From positions 868,001-932,000 of the forward strand of contig OZ255622.1 of NCBI GenBank assembly GCA_965276715.1: 64,000 bases of DNA, given 5' to 3'. The notes below the pieces were generated by a model. That model saw only the letters and a program-made list of their open reading frames with translations, made no database searches and had not been told where the DNA came from. Shown here piece after piece: positions 25,409 through 34,163 of this stretch. A program made the position numbers and the translations under genes. The first letter of the stretch is position 1; each line of letters opens with the position of its first letter. The DNA is from CAXTPV01 sp965276715 (GTDB lineage: Bacteria > Pseudomonadota > Alphaproteobacteria > Acetobacterales > Acetobacteraceae).

Positions 25409-26560
25409 TCAGGCGGACGCGGGCACGCTGAAGTCCAGGTCGATACCGTACATCTGCCGGCCGATCGCAAGGCACGCGCCGATTTCGTTGCTGGTGCGCA
25501 TCTGCATTCGTGCCTCGAAATCCTGCATTGCTGTCGCCGCATCCCGCGCCGGCGCGGCAGTCAGGAGGTCGGCGAGTTCCAGCGCGTCGAGCATGGCCAG
25601 GTTCACCCCCTTGCCGGTGAAGGGCGGCATGACATGCGAGGCGTCGCCCAGCATCGTGAGGCCAGGCTGGGTCTTCCAACGATAGTCCGGCGGCATGACG
25701 GAGGTCGGCCAGAGCTGGAAATTGTCCTGGACCTGGGTGAGCATCGCCATCAGTTCGGGCGACCAGTCGCGGTATGCCTCGCCGACCGCCGCCATCACCG
25801 CCTGCTTTTCGTCGAGCATGAAGCCCGCGGTGTCCGGCCAGCCGTCGCCGACCGCCATCGAGTAGTAGAGGAGGATGAGGTCGTGGTTGCAGCGCTGGAC
25901 GAAGATCGTCTTCTCGCCGCCCGCGAACATCACCGAACCCTCGCCCAGCGTCCGGTCGATCCCGGAGCCGCGCCAGAGCTCCTTGCGGATGTTGGCCGCG
26001 ATCATGGTGATGCCGGTATAGCAAGGCTGGACCGGCGTCAGGCGGCGCCTGATCCTGGAGCCGATGCCGTCGGCGCCGACGACCAGGTCGGCGACGACGG
26101 GGGGCCGATCCTTGATCTCGAGCCGCCAGCGTCCATCGGCCTCGGGACAGACCTCGTCGACGGCGTGATCCCAGGCCACCATGCCCGGAGGAAGCGAGTC
26201 GAGCAGGAGCTGGCGCAGATCCCCCCGATCGATCTCCGGTCCGGCGTCCTGGTGCGTCTCCTCCCCCATGCCGGGCATGTCGCGGCCCTTGGAGTCGATC
26301 ATCCTGAAGGCCTTGGCCTCGCTTCGGGAGTGGCGCGCGAAGACATCGCCGAGCCCGGCCGCGTCGATCGCAAGCTGTCCGGCATCGGGGCGAAGATCGA
26401 GGCTGCCGCCCTGCGGCCGAGCCGTCGACGACGCGTCGCGCTCGAACACGCGCGCGTTGACACCACGCATGTGCAGCAGACGCGCGAGCGTGGCACCCCC
26501 TGGGCCGGCGCCCACGATGGCGATCAGGCCGTTGGTGCGAAGATCATCGGACGAATTCAT
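25409..26560 (-). CDS. TetX-like FAD-dependent monooxygenase
   Basis: 383-residue group A flavoprotein hydroxylase. The FAD motif GAGPGGATLARLLHMRG lies at about residues 17-33, the ARPQGGSLDLRPDAGQ segment is typical of TetX-like enzymes, and the DG motif is in DLVVGADGIGSRIRRRL. The GD motif and active-site loop are in MLGDASHVMPPFTGKGVNLA. The long C-terminal helix seen in TetX is present. Substrates could be tetracycline-like or other aromatic compounds; sequence does not tell. ATG 26560 faces the LysR gene across 155 bases. Confidence 0.92.
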   Translation of the reverse strand: MNSSDDLRTNGLIAIVGAGPGGATLARLLHMRGVNARVFERDASSTARPQGGSLDLRPDAGQLAIDAAGLGDVFARHSRSEAKAFRMIDSKGRDMPGMGEETHQDAGPEIDRGDLRQLLLDSLPPGMVAWDHAVDEVCPEADGRWRLEIKDRPPVVADLVVGADGIGSRIRRRLTPVQPCYTGITMIAANIRKELWRGSGIDRTLGEGSVMFAGGEKTIFVQRCNHDLILLYYSMAVGDGWPDTAGFMLDEKQAVMAAVGEAYRDWSPELMAMLTQVQDNFQLWPTSVMPPDYRWKTQPGLTMLGDASHVMPPFTGKGVNLAMLDALELADLLTAAPARDAATAMQDFEARMQMRTSNEIGACLAIGRQMYGIDLDFSVPASA

Positions 26561-26640
26561 GGCACATCCTTCCCGTGCGAGAGGCGTCTGAGCCTGTCGG
26601 TCGCGTGTCAGGCCGCGACGTCCATCACGCCCTCACGAGC

Positions 26641-26661
26641 TGCACTTGGGGTAACCGTGCA
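26641..26661. promoter_or_regulatory. Candidate LysR-type operator between monooxygenase and LysR gene
   Basis: TGCAC and GTGCA are perfect 5-base inverted arms separated by 11 bases, fitting the T-N11-A pattern of LysR boxes. A further GTGTGCAG lies at 26688-26695. They are in the divergent intergenic space. Promoter elements were not resolved. Confidence 0.45.
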
Positions 26662-26715
26662 CTGATGTCTAGGATAAACGTACAGACGTGTGCAGTTTAA
26701 TGAGAGAGGAGAATC

Positions 26716-27672
26716 TTGCCCTTGGTCGTCCTGCCACCGGCGGCGGCTCTGCGCGCCTTCGAAGCTGCCGCGCGCCACGGCAGCTTCACGTCGGCTGCCC
26801 GCGAACTCAATGTCACGCCGAGCGCCGTCAGCCATCAGCTTCGGCATCTGGAGGATTTGTGGGGTTTGGCGCTGTTTGCTCGTGGACGCCATCTCTCGCT
26901 CACGACGGCCGGCCAACGCCTGGCACCGATCGTCCGGCAATTCCTGAACGCGTTGGAAGGCACGCTTGCCGACCTGAGCGGCCCGGATGTTGCTGCATCC
27001 CTGAAAGTCAGCCTCACGCAGTCGTTCGCGGTGAAGTGGCTCCTGCCGCGGCTGCCGGCATATGCCGCGGCAACGCCTGCGGCGGATATCTGGATCTCGA
27101 CGACCGACGAGCTTGCGCGATTGGACGTCGGCGACGTCGATGTCGCAATCCGGATTGGCACGGGACCGTACGATCCGCTCCATTCGGAACTGCTCATACG
27201 CGAGTATGTTTTCCCTGTCGCAAGTCCGGCTCTCGTGGAGCGGTTCGGCAACATCGACGCGCCGGCCGATCTCCTTCGCCTTCCGCTCATCCTGCGATCC
27301 GGAAAAAGCTCAGTGCCGCGGTGGGAGCTATGGTTCGAAAAAGTCGGCCTGGAGACCTTCGTGCCGCCGCCAGGCCCACGCTTTCCGGATACCGCCATGA
27401 CGATCGAGGCTGCCCTCGCCGGCCAGGGTGCCGCACTGGTGAGGAGCGCTCATATCACCAGCGAGCTGGAGTCGGGGCATCTCGTGAAGCTCCTGGATAT
27501 TCCTGTCCCGTCCCCGATCGCCTATCACTTCGTCTGTGCGGCAGGAACCGAGAAGCGAGAAGCGGTCTCGTCGTTCAAGTCATGGATATTCGAGCAAGCG
27601 GCGGCGGCCCAGCTTCTGTACGACAGGCGAGACGGCACATCCGGCCGCTTGGACCGATCGGATCGGCTGTGA
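26716..27672 (+). CDS. LysR family transcriptional regulator (GcvA-like)
   Basis: 318-residue regulator. The winged helix-turn-helix is LRAFEAAARHGSFTSAAREL, NVTPSAVSHQLRHLEDLWG and LFARGRHLSLT (residues 11-67). The effector domain follows with the GcvA-type segments VSLTQSFAVKWLLPRLPAY, DVGDVDVAIRIGTG and GQGAALVRSAHI. The start is TTG 26716 behind an AGAGGAGA site. Divergent orientation to the monooxygenase and the candidate LysR box between them suggest it controls that operon. Confidence 0.93.
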   Translation: MPLVVLPPAAALRAFEAAARHGSFTSAARELNVTPSAVSHQLRHLEDLWGLALFARGRHLSLTTAGQRLAPIVRQFLNALEGTLADLSGPDVAASLKVSLTQSFAVKWLLPRLPAYAAATPAADIWISTTDELARLDVGDVDVAIRIGTGPYDPLHSELLIREYVFPVASPALVERFGNIDAPADLLRLPLILRSGKSSVPRWELWFEKVGLETFVPPPGPRFPDTAMTIEAALAGQGAALVRSAHITSELESGHLVKLLDIPVPSPIAYHFVCAAGTEKREAVSSFKSWIFEQAAAAQLLYDRRDGTSGRLDRSDRL

Positions 27673-27764
27673 GCAGGCGCTCATAGTCCTTGTGAAAAGA
27701 CAGCGTTTGGCTCCGGGATGCGCCGACTATAGATCCGCATCGCCAGGAGTTTCGAGCCAGTGAC

Positions 27765-28592
27765 ATGACGCCGTTCGTCCTCGCTTGCGTGATGTGCGCC
27801 GCGATCTTGCATGCGAGCTGGAACGCGGTGCTTCGTGGCGGAAGCGACCGGCTATGGTCGATGACGCTGATGATGATCGCGGTCAGCCTCGTCACGGCGA
27901 TCACATTGGTTTTCGTGCCTTGGCCCAACGCGGCGAGCTGGCCGTATGTGGTTGCCTCGGCCATCATTCATGTCGGCTACAACCTGTCGCTCGTGCGAAC
28001 CTACTGCTCCGGCGATCTCGGACAGACATATCCGGTGTCACGCGGCTCTTCGCCGGTCCTCGTCGCATTGGGCGCCGCGGCCTTCGCGCACGAGACCCTC
28101 GATGCTGTTGCCTGCATTGGCATCGCGCTGGTTTCCGGCGGGATCCTTTCGCTCGCCTTTCAAGGCAGAAGGGTTCGCGCCGACTTTCTTCCGGCCGCCT
28201 TCACCACCGGTCTCCTGATCGGGGCCTACACCGTCGTCGATGGTATCGGGGTGCGACGTTCGGGACATAGCATGAGCTACGCGGCCAGCATGTTCCTGCT
28301 GTGGAGCATCACGATGCCTGCCATCTATGGTGTGATGCGCGGGCGGCCGCCAGCGTATACCGGCGCACAGACAGTGATGGCTCTGACTGGCGGCATCGTT
28401 TCGGTCCTCGCCTACGGAATTGTCATCTGGGCCATGCAGTATGGCGCGATGGGCGTGGTTTCCGCGCTGCGCGAAACCAGCGTGGTCTTTGCCGCCATCA
28501 TCGGACGGGTTTTTCTCAAGGAGAGGCTCACCGCGCGCCGGATCACCTCGTGTCTTGCGATCGCCATGGGTGCGGCATGCCTGGCTCGTTGA
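27765..28592 (+). CDS. EamA/DMT family transporter
   Basis: 275-residue inner-membrane protein with about 10 hydrophobic helices in two EamA repeats. Recognisable parts are ILHASWNAVLRGG at the N-terminus, LGQTYPVSRGSSPVLVALGA at the end of the first repeat and VVSALRETSVVFAAIIGRVF in the second. It is probably an exporter of a small metabolite. It follows the LysR gene by 92 bases on the same strand and ends convergent with the GDSL gene, with the palindrome TCAGCCGGCTGA at 28593-28604 between them. Confidence 0.88.
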   Translation: MTPFVLACVMCAAILHASWNAVLRGGSDRLWSMTLMMIAVSLVTAITLVFVPWPNAASWPYVVASAIIHVGYNLSLVRTYCSGDLGQTYPVSRGSSPVLVALGAAAFAHETLDAVACIGIALVSGGILSLAFQGRRVRADFLPAAFTTGLLIGAYTVVDGIGVRRSGHSMSYAASMFLLWSITMPAIYGVMRGRPPAYTGAQTVMALTGGIVSVLAYGIVIWAMQYGAMGVVSALRETSVVFAAIIGRVFLKERLTARRITSCLAIAMGAACLAR

Positions 28593-28612
28593 TCAGCCGG
28601 CTGACGTCAGCA

Positions 28613-29365
28613 TCACCTGGTCATCGACACCACTTTTTTCGCGATCGCCCTGCCGAGCGCCTGTTCAGCATGCCCCGACAGATGCAAGCCGTCCGGGCCG
28701 TCGGTCTTGACGACCGACGCGGCGTCGAGGAAGCCAACCTGCTCCTTCTCGGCGACCGCCGCGTAATCCTTTGCGAGCTCCTGTGATTTCGCCAGGCCGC
28801 CGGCGAAGGCGGATTTGAAGAACACCATGTCGCCGCCGAGCACCGGCGGCGAGACCAGGAGAACTTTCGGGCTGGCATAAATGGTGCCGACGCCGCCATG
28901 GATGTTCTTGACGATCTCGACGAGCTTGTCGGCGCCGTCGGCGATCTGCGCCGCGCTGCGATTGAACTGCGCCTTGAGGTCGTTGGTGCCCAGCATGATC
29001 ACCACGAGATCGAGCGGTTCCTGGCTGGCCAGTGCCGCCGGCAGATAGGCGCTACCGTCGAGACCCGCACCGGTGATCAATGGCAATGTCGGATCGGCGA
29101 CGTCGGTGGTGCGGGCGTTCAGGCCTTCCTCGACGACCAGGAAGCGGCGGCCCAGGGCGGCCTGCATCGCGCCCGGCCAGCGCATCGCAGCCGGATAGCG
29201 CGTGGACGGGATGCCCTTGGCGAGCGGGATCCAGCCCCAGGTGATGGAGTCGCCGAAGGCCATGATGCGCCTGGGTTCGGCGGCCAGCGACGCGGGCGCG
29301 AGCCAAGCCGCCAGCAACAACCCGACAAGGATCCGTCTCATCCGCTTGCCCTTTCCTTCGGTCAT
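28613..29365 (-). CDS. SGNH/GDSL-type esterase, secreted
   Basis: 250-residue hydrolase with a signal peptide (ILVGLLLAAWLAPASLAAE). Block I is FGDSITWG with nucleophile S40, block III is MLGTNDLKAQ, and block V DGLHLSGHAE provides the catalytic Asp-His. It is similar to arylesterases of the SGNH family, acting in the periplasm on an unknown acyl ester. ATG 29365 has GGGAAG 5 bases upstream; ATG 29341 also gives a complete signal peptide. It lies 21 bases downstream of the acylase gene on the same strand, so the two may form an operon of acyl-cleaving secreted enzymes. Confidence 0.9.
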   Translation of the reverse strand: MTEGKGKRMRRILVGLLLAAWLAPASLAAEPRRIMAFGDSITWGWIPLAKGIPSTRYPAAMRWPGAMQAALGRRFLVVEEGLNARTTDVADPTLPLITGAGLDGSAYLPAALASQEPLDLVVIMLGTNDLKAQFNRSAAQIADGADKLVEIVKNIHGGVGTIYASPKVLLVSPPVLGGDMVFFKSAFAGGLAKSQELAKDYAAVAEKEQVGFLDAASVVKTDGPDGLHLSGHAEQALGRAIAKKVVSMTR

Positions 29366-29386
29366 GGCAGCTTCCCGGCCACCCGT

Positions 29387-31642
29387 TCAATAGCGCTCCG
29401 TCGTCACGGTATGCCGCTCGACGTCGGAGACAGTGCGCCAGACCGGCAGCAGCGTCTTGGCGTCGAACGCCGGGAGCTGATCGGTGATGTGCGGCGAGCC
29501 GGGGCGGGACGCGTTGCCGTAGCCGAGCAGGGCCCGGGCCTTCGCCCCTTGCGGGGTGAATTCCACGAGCTGCACGTAGCCGTCGCCGCCGTAGGACCAG
29601 AGATCGTTGGTGCCGTCGGGCGCGGGGAACGGGTTGACCACGCGAATGGGACCGAACGCGTCGTCGGGGCCGCTTTCCGGATCGGCCGAAACCGGGATCG
29701 GCGCCGTGTAGGCGGCGTTGTGGGTGGCCAGCACGGTCTTGTGGACATCGCCCCAGGCGACCGCGAGATCGCCATATCGGGACTGGATCTGTTGGGCGGC
29801 GGCGATCAGGTCGGGGACGCAGGACGCGGCGTCGGCCAGCCCCACCGGCGTCTCGATGGGATGCTTCGGGTCCCAGCCGATCCTGAACTTCGGATGCTGC
29901 GAATAGAAATCGATGGTGTCGTCCTTCGCGATCGCCGGATCCTGGCTCACGATGTCCCACCAGCGCTCGAACAGGACGGCGCCGCGGCTGGCGGCGTCCG
30001 CATGCCGGTCCCAGGCGGCGAGCGTCGCCGCCGCGGCCGCGGCGGTCGGGTTGCCCGACGCGGTCGCCGCCAGCAGCAGGTCGGGCAGGACGCGGTCGGC
30101 GAGCAGCATGTTCGTCTGCTCCTTGCCGGACAGGATCTGGTCGGTCGTGAATGTGGGCCGGGAGAGCAGGAAGCGGGCCGCGTGCTGCGGCCGCATGTCC
30201 ATCAATTGCGGCGCGATCCAGGCGGGATGGCGGGCCGGGTCGTTGGTGGGGACCTGGGGAAAACTCGAGGTCCAGGGCGGATCGTTGCTGTTGGCGACGA
30301 AGCCGCCGGGCGGGTCGATCGCGCGCGGCAGGTCGAACCAGTCGAGCGTGTCGGTCCACAGCAGGCTCGGGTCGGCGCCGTCGAGAATGCCGTCGTAGGT
30401 GCCCCAGGTGCCGCCGTGCCGGACCGGCTGGCGGCCGCCGAAGACATACATCACGTGGCCGTCGCGGTCGGCGTAGATGACGTTGAAGAACGGCATCTGC
30501 AGGAACGAATTGGCGAGGACGAACTCGGCGATGTTGCGGGACGCGATCATGCCCCAGTACTGCGTGACCAGCGAGGGCTGATCGAGGCCGGCGACCCGGA
30601 GCGCCAACGCATCGGCGCCGCTGCGCGCGATGATCGGGCCGTGCACGGTTGCATAGATGTCGATGACTTGGCTTTGCAGGGAGCCGTCGGTTTGGCGCAC
30701 CTTGACGGTGTCGGTGCGGTGGTCGAGCGGGCGGGTGGCGCCGCCATAGGCGTAGGTGCCGTTCGCGCCGAGCGTGACCTGGTAGAGATTTACGTTCTGG
30801 ATGGTGTTGTTGGTGTGGGTCCAGCCGAGATAGTCGGTGTAGCCGATGCCAAGATAAGGGGCGCCCAGGAAGGTCACGCCGCTCGCGTTCAGGATCGGGT
30901 TCGCGGGATCGCCGATGACCAGGTTGGCCTCCATCCACTGATAGAGACCGAGGCCGGGGATCGGCTGGTTGTTGCCCCAGGGCAGATGCGGATTGCCCAT
31001 CAGGATGGCGTTGCCGGTGGCGCTCCTGGCCGGCGCGATCGCCCAGCCGTTCGATCCGCCCGGGGTGAAGGAGCGGGCGAGCGCGTTGGCGGCCGCGAGA
31101 CCGCCGGACTGCCAGGCGGCGATCAGCGCCGGCAGATTGTCCTGCTGCGGCATGAAGTTGAAATGGATGGTGTTCTGCTCGTCGGCGGTCACGTCGGTGG
31201 GCACGAACGGCAGCACGCGCCGGATGGCGGGATCGATCGTGTCGCCGTGGCGGGCGGCGTATTCGTTGACGCCGTCGGCGAAGGCCTTGATCACGGCGCG
31301 CTGGAACAGGCCGCCACGCGCGAGCCAGTCGGCGGCACGCGCCGGGATGTTCTCGGTGCGGACCTGGATGTCGCTGGCGAGGTTGGCGTTGCCGGCGCCG
31401 GCGCCGAAATATTCGGCCGAGCGGCCGCGCGCGTTGGCGACGTTGGTGAGCAGCGTCTCGGCGTGGTTCTCCATCTCGGCATAGCCGAGGCCGCGCACGA
31501 CGGTCAGCAGGTCGGGACCGTAGATGTGGGGAATGCCGTAGGTGTCCCAGCGGATCTCGGCCGGAGCGGCCGCGGCGCTCGGCGCGAAGGCAGCGATCGT
31601 TCCGGCGAGAAGCAGCGCTCGCCAACCGGAGGTTCCCGTCAT
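29387..31642 (-). CDS. Penicillin acylase / AHL acylase family Ntn-hydrolase
   Basis: 751-residue precursor that should be exported, cut and autoprocessed into alpha and beta chains. The signal peptide is ALLLAGTIAAFAPSAAAAP. The beta-chain nucleophile is S197 in TPGGSNGWAIAP, followed by GNPHLPW. Later family motifs include HTNNTIQNVN and WGDVHK. Homologues cleave amide-linked acyl chains of beta-lactams, N-acyl-homoserine lactones or aculeacin; the substrate here is not determined. ATG 31642 is chosen for the signal peptide; the frame is open to 31741 without homology. It is divergent from the DnaJ-like gene. Confidence 0.92.
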   Translation of the reverse strand: MTGTSGWRALLLAGTIAAFAPSAAAAPAEIRWDTYGIPHIYGPDLLTVVRGLGYAEMENHAETLLTNVANARGRSAEYFGAGAGNANLASDIQVRTENIPARAADWLARGGLFQRAVIKAFADGVNEYAARHGDTIDPAIRRVLPFVPTDVTADEQNTIHFNFMPQQDNLPALIAAWQSGGLAAANALARSFTPGGSNGWAIAPARSATGNAILMGNPHLPWGNNQPIPGLGLYQWMEANLVIGDPANPILNASGVTFLGAPYLGIGYTDYLGWTHTNNTIQNVNLYQVTLGANGTYAYGGATRPLDHRTDTVKVRQTDGSLQSQVIDIYATVHGPIIARSGADALALRVAGLDQPSLVTQYWGMIASRNIAEFVLANSFLQMPFFNVIYADRDGHVMYVFGGRQPVRHGGTWGTYDGILDGADPSLLWTDTLDWFDLPRAIDPPGGFVANSNDPPWTSSFPQVPTNDPARHPAWIAPQLMDMRPQHAARFLLSRPTFTTDQILSGKEQTNMLLADRVLPDLLLAATASGNPTAAAAAATLAAWDRHADAASRGAVLFERWWDIVSQDPAIAKDDTIDFYSQHPKFRIGWDPKHPIETPVGLADAASCVPDLIAAAQQIQSRYGDLAVAWGDVHKTVLATHNAAYTAPIPVSADPESGPDDAFGPIRVVNPFPAPDGTNDLWSYGGDGYVQLVEFTPQGAKARALLGYGNASRPGSPHITDQLPAFDAKTLLPVWRTVSDVERHTVTTERY

Positions 31643-31746
31643 CCCGCCTGCCCTCTTCTTCGTTTTGGCAACGTTACCGTCGGACCAGACCAGTGGCAAC
31701 CGGACCGCGGATGGAGTGCGATTGGCACCTGATGTAAGCAATCCGG

Positions 31747-32658
31747 ATGGCAGAAGACCCCTACAAGGTGCTGGGCGTCGCGCGCGACGCGCCGGCGGCC
31801 GAGATCAAGCGTGCGTTCCACAAGCTCGCCAAGAAATGGCACCCCGATCTCAATCCGGGCGACAAGCAGGCGGAGGCGCGGTTCAAGTCGATCACGGGAG
31901 CCAACGAGCTGCTGTCGGACGCCGAGCGCCGGAGCGCCTTCGATCGCGGCGAGATCGATGCGAGCGGACAGCCGAACCAGCCGCCGCCGAATTATCGCGG
32001 TTACGCGGAAGGGGCGCAGGGGGCCCGGTATCGCGCCGGCAACGCGTCGGCCTATACGGAGGAGGATCTCGGCGACATCTTCGGCGACCTGTTCGGCAGG
32101 CGCGGACGCCCCGGCGGTCCAGCGGGCGGACGTGACGAGATGTACAAGCTGTCGGTCGGCCTCCTCGATGCGGTCAATGGTGCGACGAAGCGCCTGACGT
32201 TGCCGGACGGACGCAGCCTCGACGTCAAGGTGCCGCCGGGGATCGAGAGCGGCACGACGCTCAGGTTGCGCGGCAAGGGGGCGGCGGGAATGGCCGGCGG
32301 TCCCGACGGCGACGCGCTGATCGAGGTGACGGTGGGCGAGCATCCGTTCTTCCGGCGCGAAGGGGACGACATCCATCTCGACCTGCCGGTCACGCTGCGC
32401 GAGGCGGTGCTGGGGGCGAAGGTCAACGCGCCGACGCCGCGCGGGCCGGTCGCGATGACGGTGCCGAAACATTCCGACACCGGCCGGACGCTCCGGCTGC
32501 GCGGCCGCGGGGTCGCGGCCCATGGCGGACGCGAGGCGGGCGATCTCTACGTGACGCTCCGCGTCATGGTGGGCACGCCGGACACGGCGCTGGAGGAGTT
32601 CCTGAGCGGGTGGACAGCGGACGCCGACCCGCGGCGCGAGATGATGGGGACGCCATGA
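31747..32658 (+). CDS. cbpA: DnaJ-like co-chaperone, CbpA type
   Basis: 303-residue J-domain protein. The J domain (residues 3-68) carries the essential HPD at H32-D34 (KKWHPDLNPGD). A Gly/Arg/Tyr linker with DLGDIFGDLFGRRGRPGG follows, and then two CTD beta-sandwich domains (LPDGRSLDVKVPPGIESG; HPFFRREGDDIHLDLPVT). The zinc-finger of true DnaJ is absent, which defines the CbpA class. It stimulates DnaK. Its TGA overlaps the ATG of the following modulator gene. Confidence 0.93.
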   Translation: MAEDPYKVLGVARDAPAAEIKRAFHKLAKKWHPDLNPGDKQAEARFKSITGANELLSDAERRSAFDRGEIDASGQPNQPPPNYRGYAEGAQGARYRAGNASAYTEEDLGDIFGDLFGRRGRPGGPAGGRDEMYKLSVGLLDAVNGATKRLTLPDGRSLDVKVPPGIESGTTLRLRGKGAAGMAGGPDGDALIEVTVGEHPFFRREGDDIHLDLPVTLREAVLGAKVNAPTPRGPVAMTVPKHSDTGRTLRLRGRGVAAHGGREAGDLYVTLRVMVGTPDTALEEFLSGWTADADPRREMMGTP

Positions 32659-32981
32659 TCACGGTCGAGACGCTGTGCGTGCAGGTGCGTGGGCTTCGTC
32701 GCGAGGACGTCGAGCGGTGGATCGGGGAAGCCTGGATCAAGCCCGACGGTGAGCCTGATCATTACGTGTTCCGCGAGATCGACGTCGCACGGGTGCGGCT
32801 GATCGTCGAGTTGCGCGAGCATCTGAGGCTCGACGAGGAGGCGCTGCCGGTGGTGCTGTCACTGATGGACCAGCTCTACGAGGAGCGGCGCCGGCTGCGT
32901 CGGATCCGCGACGCGCTCGCGATCGTTCCCGAGGAGGCCCGGGGCGTGTTGGCGCGGGAGCTTGGACTAGGCGCGCCGTAG
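32655..32981 (+). CDS. cbpM: Chaperone modulator CbpM-like protein
   Basis: 108-residue protein with a MerR-like helical look (VQVRGLRREDVERWIGEAWI; LRLDEEALPVVLSLMDQLYE). It matches the CbpM family, which binds the J domain of CbpA and inhibits it. The position directly after cbpA with an ATGA overlap supports the call. It ends 10 bases before a palindromic repeat. Confidence 0.88.
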   Translation: MITVETLCVQVRGLRREDVERWIGEAWIKPDGEPDHYVFREIDVARVRLIVELREHLRLDEEALPVVLSLMDQLYEERRRLRRIRDALAIVPEEARGVLARELGLGAP

Positions 32982-32990
32982 CCAGTGACG

Positions 32991-33037
32991 GTTTCCAAAG
33001 GCTAGCCTTTGGCGGGGTCGAAGGGGCGGAGCCCCTT
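32991..33037. repeat. Palindromic intergenic repeat, copy B
   Basis: A perfect 18-base palindrome CCAAAGGCTAGCCTTTGG (32995-33012) is followed by GCGGGGTCG and a second hairpin AAGGGGC-gga-GCCCCTT (33021-33037). The core GGTTTCCAAAGG...CCTTTGG(Y)GGGGTC is shared with the copy at 56554-56629. It lies between convergent cbpM and HAD genes and could serve as a two-way terminator. The HAD gene stop codon lies in the centre of the palindrome. Confidence 0.8.
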
Positions 33038-33700
33038 GCCTTCCACGGCGCCGCGTAGCAGCGCCCATAGATCGGCATCCTCGAAGTCGGCGATGATCCG
33101 GTCGGCACCCGCCGCGCGTAGCTGCTCGCCGGTGCGGCCGGTGGTGATGCCGACGGTGTAGATCCCGGCGCGCGAGGCCGAGGTGACGCCGGCGGTCGAA
33201 TCCTCGAAGGCGATCGCGCGGCCGGCCTCGCCGCCGAGCAGCGCGAGGCCGGTGAGGTAGGGCAGCGGATCGGGTTTGGCGCGCGCGAGCTCCGGGCCGA
33301 TCACCAGTCGCGGCAGCAGGTGGGCGAGCCCGAGGCCGTGCAGCATCAGCTCGCCGTTGGCGCGCGGGGCGTTGGTGACGACGCCGACGGCGATGTCCGC
33401 GGCGGCGGCCCAGGCGAGCACGCGGTCGAGGCCCAAGGTGGGGGTCATCGACCGGAGCGACTGGCGGAACAGATGCTCCTTGCGGTCGGCGAGCGCGCGG
33501 CGCGCGGGTTCGTCGAGCGACGGGAACAGCCACGCCATGATCGCGTCGTTCGGTTCGCCGATGATGCGGTCCTGGAACTCGGCTTTGCTGACGGTGCGGC
33601 CGAACGGACGCAGCATGTCGAGGAAGGCCGCGTGATGCAGGTGGTCGGTGTCGACGAGGGTGCCGTCGATGTCGAACAACAGGCAGAGATCGGGGTTCAT
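33002..33700 (-). CDS. HAD family phosphatase (beta-phosphoglucomutase/phosphoglycolate phosphatase-like)
   Basis: 232-residue haloacid dehalogenase-fold enzyme. Motif I is LLFDIDGTLVDTD, the helical cap follows, motif II is GVVTNAPRANG, the motif III lysine lies in ELARAKPDPLPYL, and motif IV is AIAFEDSTAGVTSASRAG. It probably dephosphorylates a small sugar phosphate or glycolate phosphate. The last dozen residues (GKGLRPFDPAKG) are encoded entirely by the palindromic repeat that follows, and the stop is the TAG in its centre. Confidence 0.9.
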   Translation of the reverse strand: MNPDLCLLFDIDGTLVDTDHLHHAAFLDMLRPFGRTVSKAEFQDRIIGEPNDAIMAWLFPSLDEPARRALADRKEHLFRQSLRSMTPTLGLDRVLAWAAAADIAVGVVTNAPRANGELMLHGLGLAHLLPRLVIGPELARAKPDPLPYLTGLALLGGEAGRAIAFEDSTAGVTSASRAGIYTVGITTGRTGEQLRAAGADRIIADFEDADLWALLRGAVEGKGLRPFDPAKG

Positions 33701-33707
33701 CCTTGCC

Positions 33708-34163
33708 TCATTGGGCGCGCTCCCAGCCGCGCTCGTTCTCGCGCCAGTAGGCGAGCGTGTGGCCCTCGTCCCTGGACGCCTTCCAGCGCAGGCGGGCGGC
33801 GGCGACCGCGTCGGCGTCGCGGCCGTCGAACAGGTCGAAGACGCGCGCGAAGCGGGCGAGGTGGCGGCTCGGCAGGCCCAGCAGGAACAGGAAGGAGGCC
33901 CGGTTCGGCGCGCCTTCGTCGAACGCGTCGACGGCGGTGAGCCAGACCGGCTGCAGATCGGCGTCGCCCGTCCGCTCGGAGCCGTGCGGCAGCCAGGCGA
34001 TGTCGGTCTGTTGCCAGAGCGCCTGGTCGAGCGATCGGACGCGCTCGGGATCGGGTGCCAGCACCACGGCCCGCTTGCCCGCCTCCAGCGTCCGGCCGAG
34101 CAGCTTGCCCAGCGCCCGGTCGGCGGTCTGGCGGGTGAGGTGGTAGAAGCCGATCTCGCTCAT
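33708..34163 (-). CDS. holC: DNA polymerase III chi subunit
   Basis: 151-residue subunit that links the clamp loader to single-strand binding protein. It starts MSEIGFYHLTRQTADRALGK, and the middle shows DPERVRSLDQALW and the FLPHG-type segment IAWLPHGSERTGD, both typical of HolC. ATG 34163 overlaps the end of pepA by 4 bases, the usual pepA-holC arrangement in proteobacteria. The much longer open frame upstream has no homology. Confidence 0.93.
   Translation of the reverse strand: MSEIGFYHLTRQTADRALGKLLGRTLEAGKRAVVLAPDPERVRSLDQALWQQTDIAWLPHGSERTGDADLQPVWLTAVDAFDEGAPNRASFLFLLGLPSRHLARFARVFDLFDGRDADAVAAARLRWKASRDEGHTLAYWRENERGWERAQ

Noticed and set aside
28898..31732. Long plus-strand frame opposite the acylase gene
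   Set aside because: Shadow frame; the minus strand shows signal peptide, nucleophile Ser and family motifs.
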